Counted from the stretch's first letter, positions 17,618 through 27,607 are shown. The stretch: 33,940 nt of DNA from DASYQD01 sp036005845 (GCA_036005845.1 DASYQD010000014.1:1-33940), one strand, 5' to 3'. A program made the numbers and translations. The notes: generated by a model from the sequence alone, not told the origin.

Positions 17618-19005
17618 GCGCCCTCGTGGCACCCCTCTTGCGTTTCCCCGCCGCGGGAACGCCACCACCCATGACGAGCGACACCCGCCGCCCCTCGCTG
17701 CTCGTCGTCGACGACGACGACACGCGTGAAGCGCTTGCCGATCTCCTGCGCGACGAGGGGTTCGCGGTGGCGACGGCGCGCGACGGGTCGCAGGCGCTGG
17801 AACGGCTGGAAGCGCATTTGCCCGATCTGGTCCTACTCGACATTGTGATGCCGCGCACTACCGGGCTCGAGCTGCTCGGCTCGCTGCGCCAGCGCCACTC
17901 CCCCGCCGAGCTGCCGGTGATCATGATGAGCGCCAAGGGCCAGAGCACCGACGTGGTGTCGGCACTGTCACAGGGCGCCAACGATTACGTCACCAAGCCG
18001 CTCGACCTCCCCATCGTGCTGGCGCGCGTGCGCGCGCAGCTGCGCACCAAGGAGGCGTCGAGCCCGCGCGAGCGCGCCGACTCCACGGCGGTCGAGCGCA
18101 TCCGCCCGGGCGCGCTGCTCGACGGCCGCTTCCTGCTCGAGGAGCGCCTCGGCACCGGCAGCTTCGGCGTCGTCTTCCGCGCCCGCGACGAGCAGCGGCA
18201 GGTGCCGGTGGCGGTCAAGGTGCTGAAGAGCGCGCTCGCCGACTCGCAGGAGGCGCTGGAACGGCTGCGCCGCGAATCGCGCGCCGCGCGCGAGCTGCAC
18301 CACCCGAACGCCGTCGAGGTGCACGAGCTGCGGGTGACGCCCGACGGCGCCGCCTTCCTGGTCATGGAGTACCTCGAAGGACACGGGCTCGACGCCGAGC
18401 TGCGCGAGCGGCGGCTGCTGACGCCGCAACGGACAGCCCAGGTTGTGCTGCCGGTGTGTGAGCTGCTCGCCGCCGCGCACGCGCAGGGCATGGTGCACCG
18501 CGACATCAAGCCGGCGAACGTCTACCTGCAGCACACGCCGGACGGCGAGCGCGTCAAGGTACTCGACTTCGGGCTCGCCAAACCGATGGGCGCCTCGATA
18601 CTCGAGCGCAACCTCACCCTCGCCGGCTCGATCCTCGGCTCGCCCGCCTACATGGCACCCGAGCGCCTGCGCAACCAGCCGTACGACGGCCGCGCCGACG
18701 TCTACAGCGTCGGCGTCATGCTCTACGAGATGCTCACCGGCCGGCTGCCCTTCGTCTCCGCCGACGGCGACCCGCTCGCGGTGGTAACCATGCACTTGAC
18801 CGAAGCGCCGCGGCCGCCGCGCGCGCTGCGGCCGGAGCTGCCCGAGCTCGTCGACGCGGTGGTCATGCAGGCGCTCGTCAAGGACCCCACGGAGCGGCCG
18901 CAGGCGTCGGTGCTGGGCAGGCGCCTCGCGGCGGCGCTGGAGCTGGACGTGCCGACGGGGCTCATGCCCGATTACCTGAGCACGCTGCGCTTCGGCGTCG
19001 TCTAG
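17614..19005 (+). CDS. Receiver-Ser/Thr protein kinase fusion
   Basis: The 463-residue protein joins a CheY-like receiver (VVDDDD, phosphoacceptor Asp76 in LLDIVMP, TKPLD) to a eukaryote-like kinase. The kinase has GTGSFGVVFRARD, VAVKVLK, HRDIKPANV with catalytic Asp297, DFG and MAPERL. There is no membrane segment. The layout suggests that phosphorylation of the receiver gates the kinase, linking two-component and Ser/Thr signalling; this is inference. The start at 17614 overlaps the topoisomerase stop (ATGA); ATG 17671 (444 residues) lies closer to the receiver and is a real alternative. Its stop codon shares the bases CTAG with the convergent R3H gene. Confidence 0.9.
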   Translation: MSALVAPLLRFPAAGTPPPMTSDTRRPSLLVVDDDDTREALADLLRDEGFAVATARDGSQALERLEAHLPDLVLLDIVMPRTTGLELLGSLRQRHSPAELPVIMMSAKGQSTDVVSALSQGANDYVTKPLDLPIVLARVRAQLRTKEASSPRERADSTAVERIRPGALLDGRFLLEERLGTGSFGVVFRARDEQRQVPVAVKVLKSALADSQEALERLRRESRAARELHHPNAVEVHELRVTPDGAAFLVMEYLEGHGLDAELRERRLLTPQRTAQVVLPVCELLAAAHAQGMVHRDIKPANVYLQHTPDGERVKVLDFGLAKPMGASILERNLTLAGSILGSPAYMAPERLRNQPYDGRADVYSVGVMLYEMLTGRLPFVSADGDPLAVVTMHLTEAPRPPRALRPELPELVDAVVMQALVKDPTERPQASVLGRRLAAALELDVPTGLMPDYLSTLRFGVV

Positions 19006-20558
19006 CTCGGATAGATCACGAGGCGGCGGAAGGGCTCACGCCCCTTGCTCTCAGAGACGAGCCCGGCGCGCTCGACGAGCTCGTGCTGCAGCCGCCGCAC
19101 GTAGGAGTCCTGCGGCGACAGCTCCACCGGCCGGCCCACTTCGAGGACCGAGTCGACGGCATCCTCGACCTCCTGCAGTGCCACCTCCGAGCCTTCGGGG
19201 AAGTCGGAGAGCCCGAACTCCTTGCGCAGGAACGCCTCCATCTGCTTCACTGTGTTGCTGCGCACCACCTCGAGGCGGACGCCGTGCTCCTGCGCGTCGC
19301 GGATGCGTTGCGGTTGCCGGCGTTCCTGCGCCTTGACGGTGAGCACGAGGTCGGCTTCGTTGATGTGGTTCACCAGCCGCGCCGGCAGGCCGAGGTCGCG
19401 GATGGCGCGCTCGAGCTTGCCGCGCGAGACGGCGAACGGGTAGATGCGCGTCTGGCGCTGCAGGGGTCTCACGGAATGCGCGGCGCCGTCGCCGTTGGTC
19501 TCGCCGATGGCGGCCGCGTGCGGCAGCGCGTGCGGCGGTGGCGCGGCGACGCTCCCCGCCTCCTCGATCTCCATGCCGTCCGCCGTGCGCACGCGCAGCT
19601 CCGGCCGCGGCTTGGTGCCGCGCAGGAAGCGATCGACGACGTCGGCGACGCGGTGGTGCACGGCGAGGCGGTCCTTCTCGTGGATCTCGATGAGCACGTC
19701 GAAGGTGGGCGGCGCCTTGCGTTCGAGCACGGTCTTCTGCGTCCCGCGGCGGCGAGCTTCCTCGTCGGAAAGAGTGACGGCGTGGATGCCGCCGACGAGG
19801 TCGGCGAGGGTCGGGTTGAGCAGCAGGTTGTCGAGGCTGTTGCCGTGCGCGGTGGCGAAGAGCTGCACGCCGCGCTCGGCGATGGTGCGCGCGGCGAGCG
19901 CCTCGGCGTGGGTGCCGATCTCGTCGATGACGATGACCTGCGGCATGTGGTTCTCGACCGCCTCGATCATCACCGCGTGTTGCTCTTCCGGCGTCGGCAC
20001 CTGCATGCGCCGCGCGCGCCCGATGCCGGGATGGGGCACGTCGCCGTCGCCGGCGATCTCGTTGGAGGTGTCGACGACGACGACGCGTTTGGCGAGATCG
20101 TCGGCAAGGACGCGGGCCGCTTCGCGGAGGAGGGTGGTCTTGCCGACGCCGGGGCGGCCGAGCAGGAGGATGGAGCGGCCGGTCTCGATGACGTCGCGGA
20201 TGACTTCGACGGTGCCGATGACGGCGCGGCCGACGCGGCAGGTGAGGCCGACGATGTCGCCCTGGCGGTTGCGGAGGGCGGAGATGCGGTGGAGGGTGCG
20301 TTCGATGCCGGCACGATTGTCTTTGCCGAAGCGGCCGACGCGGGCGACTACGTGTTGGAGGTCTTCGTGGGTGACGGGCGCTTCGGAGAGTTGCTCGGCG
20401 CGGTCAGGGTAACGGGCTTCGGGAAGACGGCCCAGGTCGATGACGATCTCGAGGAGGTTTTCCCGGCGATCAGCCGCTTCCAGGCCGGCGCGGAGGCGCG
20501 GCGGTAGGACGCGGAGGAGTAGGTCTAGGTCGTCGGTCAGGACTTTTTCGGTGGGCAT
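19002..20558 (-). CDS. AAA ATPase with C-terminal R3H domain (Ycf45/SpoIIIAA-like)
   Basis: The 518-residue protein has a RecA/AAA-type ATPase core: Walker A GRPGVGKT (134-141), Walker B VIVIDE (208-213) and FATAHGNSL as a sensor. A variable Ala-rich middle follows, then an R3H domain near the end with YVRRLQHELV (Arg-x3-His), a fold that binds single-stranded nucleic acid. This matches the family named R3H domain-containing nucleic acid-binding protein, related to SpoIIIAA and plastid Ycf45. The exact role in bacteria outside sporulation is not established. The start is ATG 20558 with no clear ribosome-binding site. Upstream lies the repeat-rich gap. Confidence 0.9.
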   Translation of the reverse strand: MPTEKVLTDDLDLLLRVLPPRLRAGLEAADRRENLLEIVIDLGRLPEARYPDRAEQLSEAPVTHEDLQHVVARVGRFGKDNRAGIERTLHRISALRNRQGDIVGLTCRVGRAVIGTVEVIRDVIETGRSILLLGRPGVGKTTLLREAARVLADDLAKRVVVVDTSNEIAGDGDVPHPGIGRARRMQVPTPEEQHAVMIEAVENHMPQVIVIDEIGTHAEALAARTIAERGVQLFATAHGNSLDNLLLNPTLADLVGGIHAVTLSDEEARRRGTQKTVLERKAPPTFDVLIEIHEKDRLAVHHRVADVVDRFLRGTKPRPELRVRTADGMEIEEAGSVAAPPPHALPHAAAIGETNGDGAAHSVRPLQRQTRIYPFAVSRGKLERAIRDLGLPARLVNHINEADLVLTVKAQERRQPQRIRDAQEHGVRLEVVRSNTVKQMEAFLRKEFGLSDFPEGSEVALQEVEDAVDSVLEVGRPVELSPQDSYVRRLQHELVERAGLVSESKGREPFRRLVIYPS

Positions 20559-20639
20559 CGTTGGGCTCGTCGTGTGCAGAAAGCGTACCCCAGCGTTCTG
20601 GCAGCGTTGTGGTCACTTGGCGTTGGCGACCATCCGGCC

Positions 20640-20819
20640 GGCGGGTGCGGAGCGGATCCGGAGGGCGCCGCTGTGGGGCACGCTCGCCTTTCTGAGGTGT
20701 GCGGGTAGGAGCGGCTCGCTTGCCTCCGGGCGCTCGCTCGATCGCTGTTTTCGAAGGACCACGAATGCGCCCTCCGGAAGCCCCACCGCGGCGCCCTCCG
20801 GATCCGCTGAGCACCCGCC
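20640..20819 (+). repeat. Dispersed inverted-repeat element, copy A
   Basis: Arms 20640-20679 and 20780-20819 are each 40 nt and complementary at 37 positions, with a 100-nt loop. The loop begins ACGCTCGCC, holds GGCTCGCTTGCCTCCGGGCG and ends GCGCCCTCCGGAA. The loop's GGGCGC and GCGCCC can form a second, inner stem. It is nearly identical over its left half to the window-start copy. It lies 82 bp upstream of the R3H gene. Confidence 0.85.
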
Positions 20820-20970
20820 TTCGTCCTGCACTTCCAGCGACGTGTCAGCGAGCTCGACCGTTGCCATGGTGGTTGGAACGCTCTACCTCGCGCTCCTTTG
20901 TCGCAACAACGGTTAGTCTGTCGTGCCGCTAGTCATTCACTGTCGCGCCGACCTCACTGCGGTGGCCCAC

Positions 20971-21063
20971 TCGCGGTCCACTTGTGGTCGCCGGATGAGA
21001 TGAACGACGCGCCGGCTGCGTTCGTGGCGAGAGCGCCCCTCCGGCGACCACAGTGGAGCGCGA
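20971..21063. repeat. Central hairpin of the palindrome
   Basis: The left arm 20971-20995 and right arm 21040-21063 share TGTGGTCGCCGGA and its exact complement, plus most of a further 11 nt, around a 44-nt loop. It is the best-matched inner part of the larger inverted pair. Confidence 0.75.
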
Positions 21064-21229
21064 GTTGCGACGGGAAAGTCGGCGGCGCGCATCCCAGCAC
21101 CCGAACGGCACGACGGACTCGCTGTTGCCGCAAGAAGAGAGCGCAAGGTACAGAGTCGCAATCACCACGGCAACGCTCGAGCTCGCCAACAGGGAGCTCG
21201 ACCACCACAGATGAAGGCGTTCGCGCCAG

Positions 21230-21386
21230 CCGGGTGCGGAGGGCGCCGCGGTGGGGCCTCCGGCGGGCGCACTAGTAAAGCGGTCGAAGGGAACCAGCGT
21301 GTGACGCGCCCGCCGGCGAGCGAGCCATCCTCGCCGGCACACCTGGTATGGCGAGCGTGCCCCACAGCGGCGCCCTCCGCACCCGG
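21230..21386 (-). repeat. Dispersed inverted-repeat element, copy B
   Basis: Arms 21230-21257 and 21359-21386 are each 28 nt, complementary at 27, with a 101-nt loop. Read on the minus strand, the loop starts ACGCTCGCC and contains GGCTCGCTCGCCGGCGGGCG. An 11-bp inner stem, CCGGCGGGCGC with GCGCCCGCCGG, is perfect here. The single arm mismatch is at the same position as in copies A and C. Confidence 0.85.
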
Positions 21387-21467
21387 CAGCGAACGCCGGC
21401 CGGCGACCAGCGACCGCTCAAATACCCCGCGCGCGCTCCTCCGCCTGCCGCCTGCCGCTAGCCGCAC

Positions 21468-23753
21468 CTACTCGACCGGCAACGCCAACACCGCTGCCCG
21501 TGTCTCACCAGCGCTGGCGAACCGTTCCGCACGATCCTTCTCGAGCAAGCGCGACAACAACGCCCGCCACTCAGGCGGCAACTGCGCGCGGAACTTGCCG
21601 ATGTCGGGCGGCGGGTCCCGCAGCTGAGCCAACGCGATGGCGCTCGGCGTTTTGCCGACGAATGGCTCGCGGCCGGTCAGCATCACGTAGAGCAACACTC
21701 CGATCGCGTAGAGGTCCGAGCGGCCGTCGAGCTCTTCGCCCTGGATCTGCTCCGGGGACATGTACTTCGGTGAGCCGAGGACCTCGCCGGTTTGGGTGAG
21801 GTTGGTGTCCGGCCCCTCCTGCCGCGCGATGCCGAAGTCGAGCAACTTGGCGCGGTCGGCGGTGAGGAACACGTTCGACGGCTTCAGGTCGCGGTGCACG
21901 ATGCGGAGCTGATGCGCTTCTTCCAGTCCCGCGAGCAGCTGCGACAACAGCTCGCGCACGCGCGCGAGCGGCAGCGGTCCCTTCTCGCGCAGCTCGACGT
22001 CGAGCGTGCGGCCCTCCAGATACTCCATCGTCACGAACAGGCCGCCCGAGAAGCGCCCGATGTCGTACACCCGCACCACGTTCGGGTGCGTGATGCGTCG
22101 GCAGATCTGCACCTCGCGCAGCAGGCGCTCCTGGTCGGTCGAGTCGAGCGCGTTCGAACGCAGCGTCTTCAACGCCACCACCTCGCCGAGCTCGCGGTCC
22201 TGCGCCTTGTAGACGCGGCCCATGCCGCCGCGGCCGAGCTCGCCGAGGAGCTGGTAGCGGCCGGCGAGCACCATCCCTTCGCGCAGCTCCGGCAGCGGCG
22301 TCGCGTCCGCCGGCGTCGGCGTGTCCATGCGAGTCGGGAGCTGGCCGCTGGCGTTGAGCTTGACGGGTCCGGTGTCGAGTGTCGGGTCGCGCTGCAGGCG
22401 TTGACGGACGGCCGCGAGGCGGCCCGAGGCGTCGCGGTGGTCGCGCCGCATGGACACCGCGCGCTCGTACGCCTGCGCGGCATCGGCGAGGCGGCCCTCG
22501 CCTTCCAACGCCCGCGCCTCCCAGTAGTAGCGCTCGACGGCGACGCTGCCGCTTGCCGAGAGGTCGGCGCGCAGCAGCTGGAGGCGGTGGAGCGCGCCGG
22601 CGTAGACGCCCTCTTCGACGAGCAAAGGCACCAGCAGCAGCGTGGCGCGCTGGAAGTCGGGGCTCTCCTCGCCGATCGTCTGCAGCGCCTGCGCGGCGGC
22701 GCCGCGGTCGCCGGCGGCGACGAAGCTCCTCGCCGCGCGCAGCGGACGGTCGGCCGCCAGGTAGCACTCGGCCGCCGCCTTCTCGTCAGGCACCTGCACG
22801 TACGCTTCGGCGGCGAGCTCGAGCTTGCCGGCGGCGCGGTAGCAGCGCGCCGCGTCCGACCAGCGGCGCGCGGCAGCGAAGGCCTCGGCGGCGCGCTCCA
22901 GCTCGCCGGCGCTCTCCCACAGCGGTCCCGCCTGCTCGTGGATGCCGGCGGCTTCCCAGCACTCGGCCGACTCCGCGTCGTGGCCCGCTTCGGCGAAGAG
23001 CTCGGCCGCTTCGCCGTAGCGCTGGCAGGAGCGGAAGATGCGCGCCCGTTCCTCCGCCGGCAGCGTCGAGGCGGCGCGCAGCAGCGGCAGCGCGCGTTCG
23101 GGCTGGCCGGCGGCCACCCAACTGCGCACCGCGCGCTCGGCCTCGCCGCTCTTCTCCAGCAGCTCGGCGGCGCCCGCGCTGTCGCCTTGCACGAGCAGCA
23201 GGTCGGCAGCCTCTCCAGCGCGGCCCAGCCGCGCCAGGAACCCTGCGCGCCGCGCGTCGACCTGCCGCAGCGCGTCCTTCAGCGACTCGTCACCGCCGAC
23301 ACGGATGCGGCCCGCCAGCGAGCGCGCCTCGCGCTCGAGCACGCGCATCGCTTCCTCGAGCTCGCCGGCCTTCTCGAAACAGATCGAAGCGCGGTCGAGG
23401 GCGCCCCCGCGCTCGTAGTAGCGCGCCGCCTTGTCGTGCTGCTTGAGGGCGAGGCTCGACTCCGCCGCCTTCACGTAGGCGCGGGCGTTCTCGAAGTGCG
23501 GGATGGCTTCGCGGTGGTCGCCGTCCTGCGCCAGCAGCTCGCCGGCGTGCAGGTGATCGCCGGCCTCGAGATAGAGCTCGAGCGCCGCCTTGCGGTCGCC
23601 GAGCTCGAGCTGCACCCGCGCCGCCTGGTCGAAGCGCTTGGCGCGCCGATACATGGCGGCCGCGGCGCCCAGGTTCCCCTGCTGGTAGTAGAGGTCGCCG
23701 GCGCGCAGCGGATCGCCGGCGAGGCGAGCCAAGAACGGCGAACGGGCGGACAT
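21468..23753 (-). CDS. TPR-repeat protein with C-terminal Ser/Thr kinase
   Basis: The 761-residue protein has many TPR-like helical repeats over about residues 15-470 (for example AAAMYRRAKRFDQAARV and AAECWEAAGIHEQAGPLWES) and a eukaryote-like kinase from about residue 495 to the end. The kinase has GELGRGGMGRVYKAQD, VALKTL, IVHRDLKPSN, LDFGIA and KYMSPEQ. There is no membrane segment, so it is cytoplasmic. Kinase-first order is more common among bacterial TPR kinases, so the reversed order is noteworthy. The start is ATG 23753 with no clear ribosome-binding site. It lies downstream of, and on the same strand as, the receiver-GGDEF gene. Substrates are unknown. Confidence 0.92.
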   Translation of the reverse strand: MSARSPFLARLAGDPLRAGDLYYQQGNLGAAAAMYRRAKRFDQAARVQLELGDRKAALELYLEAGDHLHAGELLAQDGDHREAIPHFENARAYVKAAESSLALKQHDKAARYYERGGALDRASICFEKAGELEEAMRVLEREARSLAGRIRVGGDESLKDALRQVDARRAGFLARLGRAGEAADLLLVQGDSAGAAELLEKSGEAERAVRSWVAAGQPERALPLLRAASTLPAEERARIFRSCQRYGEAAELFAEAGHDAESAECWEAAGIHEQAGPLWESAGELERAAEAFAAARRWSDAARCYRAAGKLELAAEAYVQVPDEKAAAECYLAADRPLRAARSFVAAGDRGAAAQALQTIGEESPDFQRATLLLVPLLVEEGVYAGALHRLQLLRADLSASGSVAVERYYWEARALEGEGRLADAAQAYERAVSMRRDHRDASGRLAAVRQRLQRDPTLDTGPVKLNASGQLPTRMDTPTPADATPLPELREGMVLAGRYQLLGELGRGGMGRVYKAQDRELGEVVALKTLRSNALDSTDQERLLREVQICRRITHPNVVRVYDIGRFSGGLFVTMEYLEGRTLDVELREKGPLPLARVRELLSQLLAGLEEAHQLRIVHRDLKPSNVFLTADRAKLLDFGIARQEGPDTNLTQTGEVLGSPKYMSPEQIQGEELDGRSDLYAIGVLLYVMLTGREPFVGKTPSAIALAQLRDPPPDIGKFRAQLPPEWRALLSRLLEKDRAERFASAGETRAAVLALPVE

Positions 23754-23858
23754 CTAGCCGGTACGAACGGGCATCAAAGCCGGTCAGGTTTCGGGTGACG
23801 GGGAAGCAGCACCAGGGATCCGCGCGGCTGCTGCTCGGCGCTCGTGCGGACGCGCGAA

Positions 23859-23864
23859 AGTTTA
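23859..23864 (-). promoter_or_regulatory. Possible -10 box for the TPR-kinase gene
   Basis: The minus strand reads TAAACT in an otherwise GC-rich 221-bp gap (23754-23974), about 105 bp before the start codon. No matching -35 box is evident. No other feature is visible in this gap. Confidence 0.25.
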
Positions 23865-23974
23865 CATCCCGGCTGGCGAGCCGGCCGTGACATGCAGCGC
23901 ACCTCGGCTGGGCAGCGGCTCACACTCCACATCGCGCGGAACGCCGGCGCGCTGCGCCACGGATAGCACCAACG

Positions 23975-25465
<1,491 letters not shown>

Positions 25466-25612
25466 TGGTGTGAGGACCGACGAGCTCCGATGCCACCCCA
25501 GCTCCCAGCTCGCCAGCGCACCCGCCAGCAGATCAGGCGGCGGGGACGAGCCGTCGCCTGCAATCGAAGGCGCCGGTCGTCGGCCGGCGCGAGAGCAGCA
25601 TATCGTCACCGC

Positions 25613-26281
25613 GTGATTCCCTCTTCGACGGGCTCATCCGCCGCCGCCATCGTGCCCGCCGCCGGCGCCTCGACGCGGATGGGGCGGCCGAAGCTGCTGC
25701 TGCCGTGGGGTGGATCGACGGTGCTCGAATCGACGCTCGCCGCGTTGCGCGACGGCGGCGTGCCGAGGATCGTGGTGGTGCTGGCACCGCAGAGTCCGCT
25801 CGAAGAGTGGCAGCCGCCGGATGGCGTGCGCACCGCCCTCAACCCCGAGCCGTCGAGCGGCATGCTGTCGAGTGTCTTCGTTGGGCTCGCCGCGCTTGCG
25901 ACGGCGGTCGAAGGCGCTTCGCGTGCCGAAGGTACTGGCCACGTTCTTGAGCACGGGGATGCTTTGGCGCCGGTGCCCGATCCGTTGCTGGTCTGCCCCG
26001 CCGATCTGCCCGCGCTACGCCCCTCGACCGTCGCCGCCCTGCTCGCCGCCTATCGCGAGCACGGCGGCGTGGTGGTGCCTCGCCACGGCCGCCGTCGCGG
26101 TCACCCGCTCCTGATCTCTCCGCACTGGCAGGCCCGCATGCCCGAGATCGCCCACCACGACCGCGGCCTGCGCCGCATCCTCGAGCTCGCCGCCGGCGCC
26201 GTCCACGAGCTGCCGGTCGACGACCCCGGCTGCATCCACGACGTCGACACGCCGGAAGAGTACGCGCGGCTCGCGCCGTGA
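25613..26281 (+). CDS. MobA-like nucleotidyltransferase
   Basis: The 222-residue protein has the NTP-transferase signature VPAAGASTRMGRPK near its start, then CPADLPALRPS, RRRGHPLLI and HDVDTPEEYARL. This is the MobA/MocA type, which transfers a nucleotide to molybdopterin or a related phosphate-bearing substrate. No molybdenum enzyme is nearby, so the substrate is open; a sugar-phosphate or phospholipid precursor is also possible. The start is GTG 25613. TATCGT at 25601-25606 could be a weak -10 box, which would make the message leaderless. It ends 4 bp from the convergent ATP-grasp gene. Confidence 0.85.
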   Translation: MIPSSTGSSAAAIVPAAGASTRMGRPKLLLPWGGSTVLESTLAALRDGGVPRIVVVLAPQSPLEEWQPPDGVRTALNPEPSSGMLSSVFVGLAALATAVEGASRAEGTGHVLEHGDALAPVPDPLLVCPADLPALRPSTVAALLAAYREHGGVVVPRHGRRRGHPLLISPHWQARMPEIAHHDRGLRRILELAAGAVHELPVDDPGCIHDVDTPEEYARLAP

Positions 26282-26285
26282 GCCG

Positions 26286-27506
26286 CTAACCCGCTACCAG
26301 CCGCAGGTGGGTGCCGACGCGGTCGGCCATCTCGAGGCAGGCGCCGAGGTTGGGATGGCGGAGGATGATGTAGCCGTCCGAGATCAGCGTCGCCTTCCAG
26401 TTGCGCCGCGGCGCACCCAGCGGCAGCAGGTTGACGTTGACGATCCAGTCGCCGTAGTGCTCGAGCAGCGCGTCGAGACCTTCGATGCTCTTGATGCGGC
26501 CCTGCCCCTGCGCGCGCTTGAAGATGACCGCCGAGTTGTACTTGCGCTCCAGCGGCTGCGACCAACTACCGTGCACCACCGCCTCGGCCCAGCCGCGGAA
26601 GACGTCGATGTCGCAGCCGTAGTTCATCAGCTCGGTCGAGCGGGCGCCCGGCGGCCGAGCCGCGATCTCGCCGAAGACCGCCTCGCCGTCGGGCTTGCGA
26701 AACCATTCCATGTGCGTGAAGCCGGTGTGGAAACCGAGCGCCTTGAGCACGCGCAAGCCGAGCTGGATGCCGCCCTGAAGGTCCGGATGGTCGACGTCGC
26801 GCAGGGTCACCGTCTGCGGGCTGATCCACTCCACCGAGCGGCCGACGATCGGCTTCGGCCGATACCAGGCGACGTTGTAGTAAAGGATCTTGCCGTCGGC
26901 ACAGATGGTGTCGAAGGTGTACTCCTCGCCCTCGATCCACTCCTCCACAGACACCTCCGGCACGTGCTGCGTGGCGCGCAGGACGTTCTCGAGCTCGCCT
27001 GGATCGGTCACTTTGTGGGTGTCGGCAGAGCCGGCGCCGGCGATGGGCTTGACGCACACCGGGTAGCCGACGCGCTCGGCGGCCTCGCGCACGCCGTCCG
27101 CCGTCTTGGCGCGGAAGTGGCGCGGCGTGCGCAGGCCGGCGGCGTCGAGCACCTCCTTCATGCGCCCCTTGTCGCGAAAGGGCACCGTCTCCGCTTCGCT
27201 CATCCCGGCGGCGCCGAGCGCCTCGCGCAGCCGCGCGGCGAGGATCATCCCCGGCTCCCACAGACACTCGACGCGGTCGAATCCGCGCGGCCCGCGCCAG
27301 CGCTGGATGTCGTCGAGCAACCGCCGCTCGTCCCACAAGTCGCGCACCTGCAGGTAGCCGGCAAGCGCATGCCGCGCCTCTTCAGGCAGCGCACCCGCCG
27401 GCTGGTCGCCCAGCCCCCAAACCCGCGCCCCCACCTCGGCGAGCCCGCGCGTGAAGTAGGGCATCTCCGCGGGATAGCCCGGCGAGAACATGAGGACGTC
27501 CTTCAT
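26286..27506 (-). CDS. ATP-grasp enzyme, paralogue 1
   Basis: The 406-residue protein is an ATP-grasp ligase. Visible features are VPFRDKGRMKEVLDAAGL, the ATP-binding lysine Lys153 in VCVKPIAGAGSADT, VEEWIEGEEYTFDT (adenine and ribose binding), FTHMEWFR (Glu267) and GEIAARPPGA (Glu280, Arg284). The last motif resembles the E-[IV]-x-x-R-P of PurK and PurT rather than the usual E-x-N. Such enzymes form an acyl phosphate and join it to an amine or thiol; the substrate cannot be read. ATG 27506 has GGAGGG 6 nt upstream on this strand, better than GTG 27518. It shares length and many motifs with the gene at 28525-29745. Confidence 0.87.
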   Translation of the reverse strand: MKDVLMFSPGYPAEMPYFTRGLAEVGARVWGLGDQPAGALPEEARHALAGYLQVRDLWDERRLLDDIQRWRGPRGFDRVECLWEPGMILAARLREALGAAGMSEAETVPFRDKGRMKEVLDAAGLRTPRHFRAKTADGVREAAERVGYPVCVKPIAGAGSADTHKVTDPGELENVLRATQHVPEVSVEEWIEGEEYTFDTICADGKILYYNVAWYRPKPIVGRSVEWISPQTVTLRDVDHPDLQGGIQLGLRVLKALGFHTGFTHMEWFRKPDGEAVFGEIAARPPGARSTELMNYGCDIDVFRGWAEAVVHGSWSQPLERKYNSAVIFKRAQGQGRIKSIEGLDALLEHYGDWIVNVNLLPLGAPRRNWKATLISDGYIILRHPNLGACLEMADRVGTHLRLVAG

Positions 27507-27607
27507 CGATCCCTCCACCTTCGACCGCGGCGCACCTGCCTCAGCGCGCGGATCATGGCACGAGGGCGGCCGCCAGGCGCGACGGTTCGCCGCGCAGGCA
27601 GCGTTCG

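Larger units (their letters stand above)
20640..21386. repeat. 747-bp imperfect palindrome built from copies A and B
   Basis: Copy A and copy B lie head to head, and homology continues inward from both: GCGAGCTCGA at 20848 pairs with its complement ending at 21186, and inner arms 20971-20995 and 21040-21063 match at almost every position. The centre is near 21015. The 909-bp gap 20559-21467 therefore holds no intact gene that I can support, but is almost filled by this structure. Open frames across it are shadows or remnants. Confidence 0.75.

Noticed and set aside
20640..20819. Integron attC site or rho-independent terminator
   Set aside because: No GTTRRRY/RYYYAAC ends and no T-run; the 100-nt loop is too long for a terminator.
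20929..21342. 137-residue minus-strand protein
   Set aside because: It runs through a repeat arm and the palindrome; only a short hydrophobic stretch looks conserved, so it is treated as a remnant.
25466..25609. N-terminal extension of the GGDEF protein to GTG 25609
   Set aside because: The added residues are low-complexity and would leave only 3 bp to the divergent gene; kept only as an alternative.
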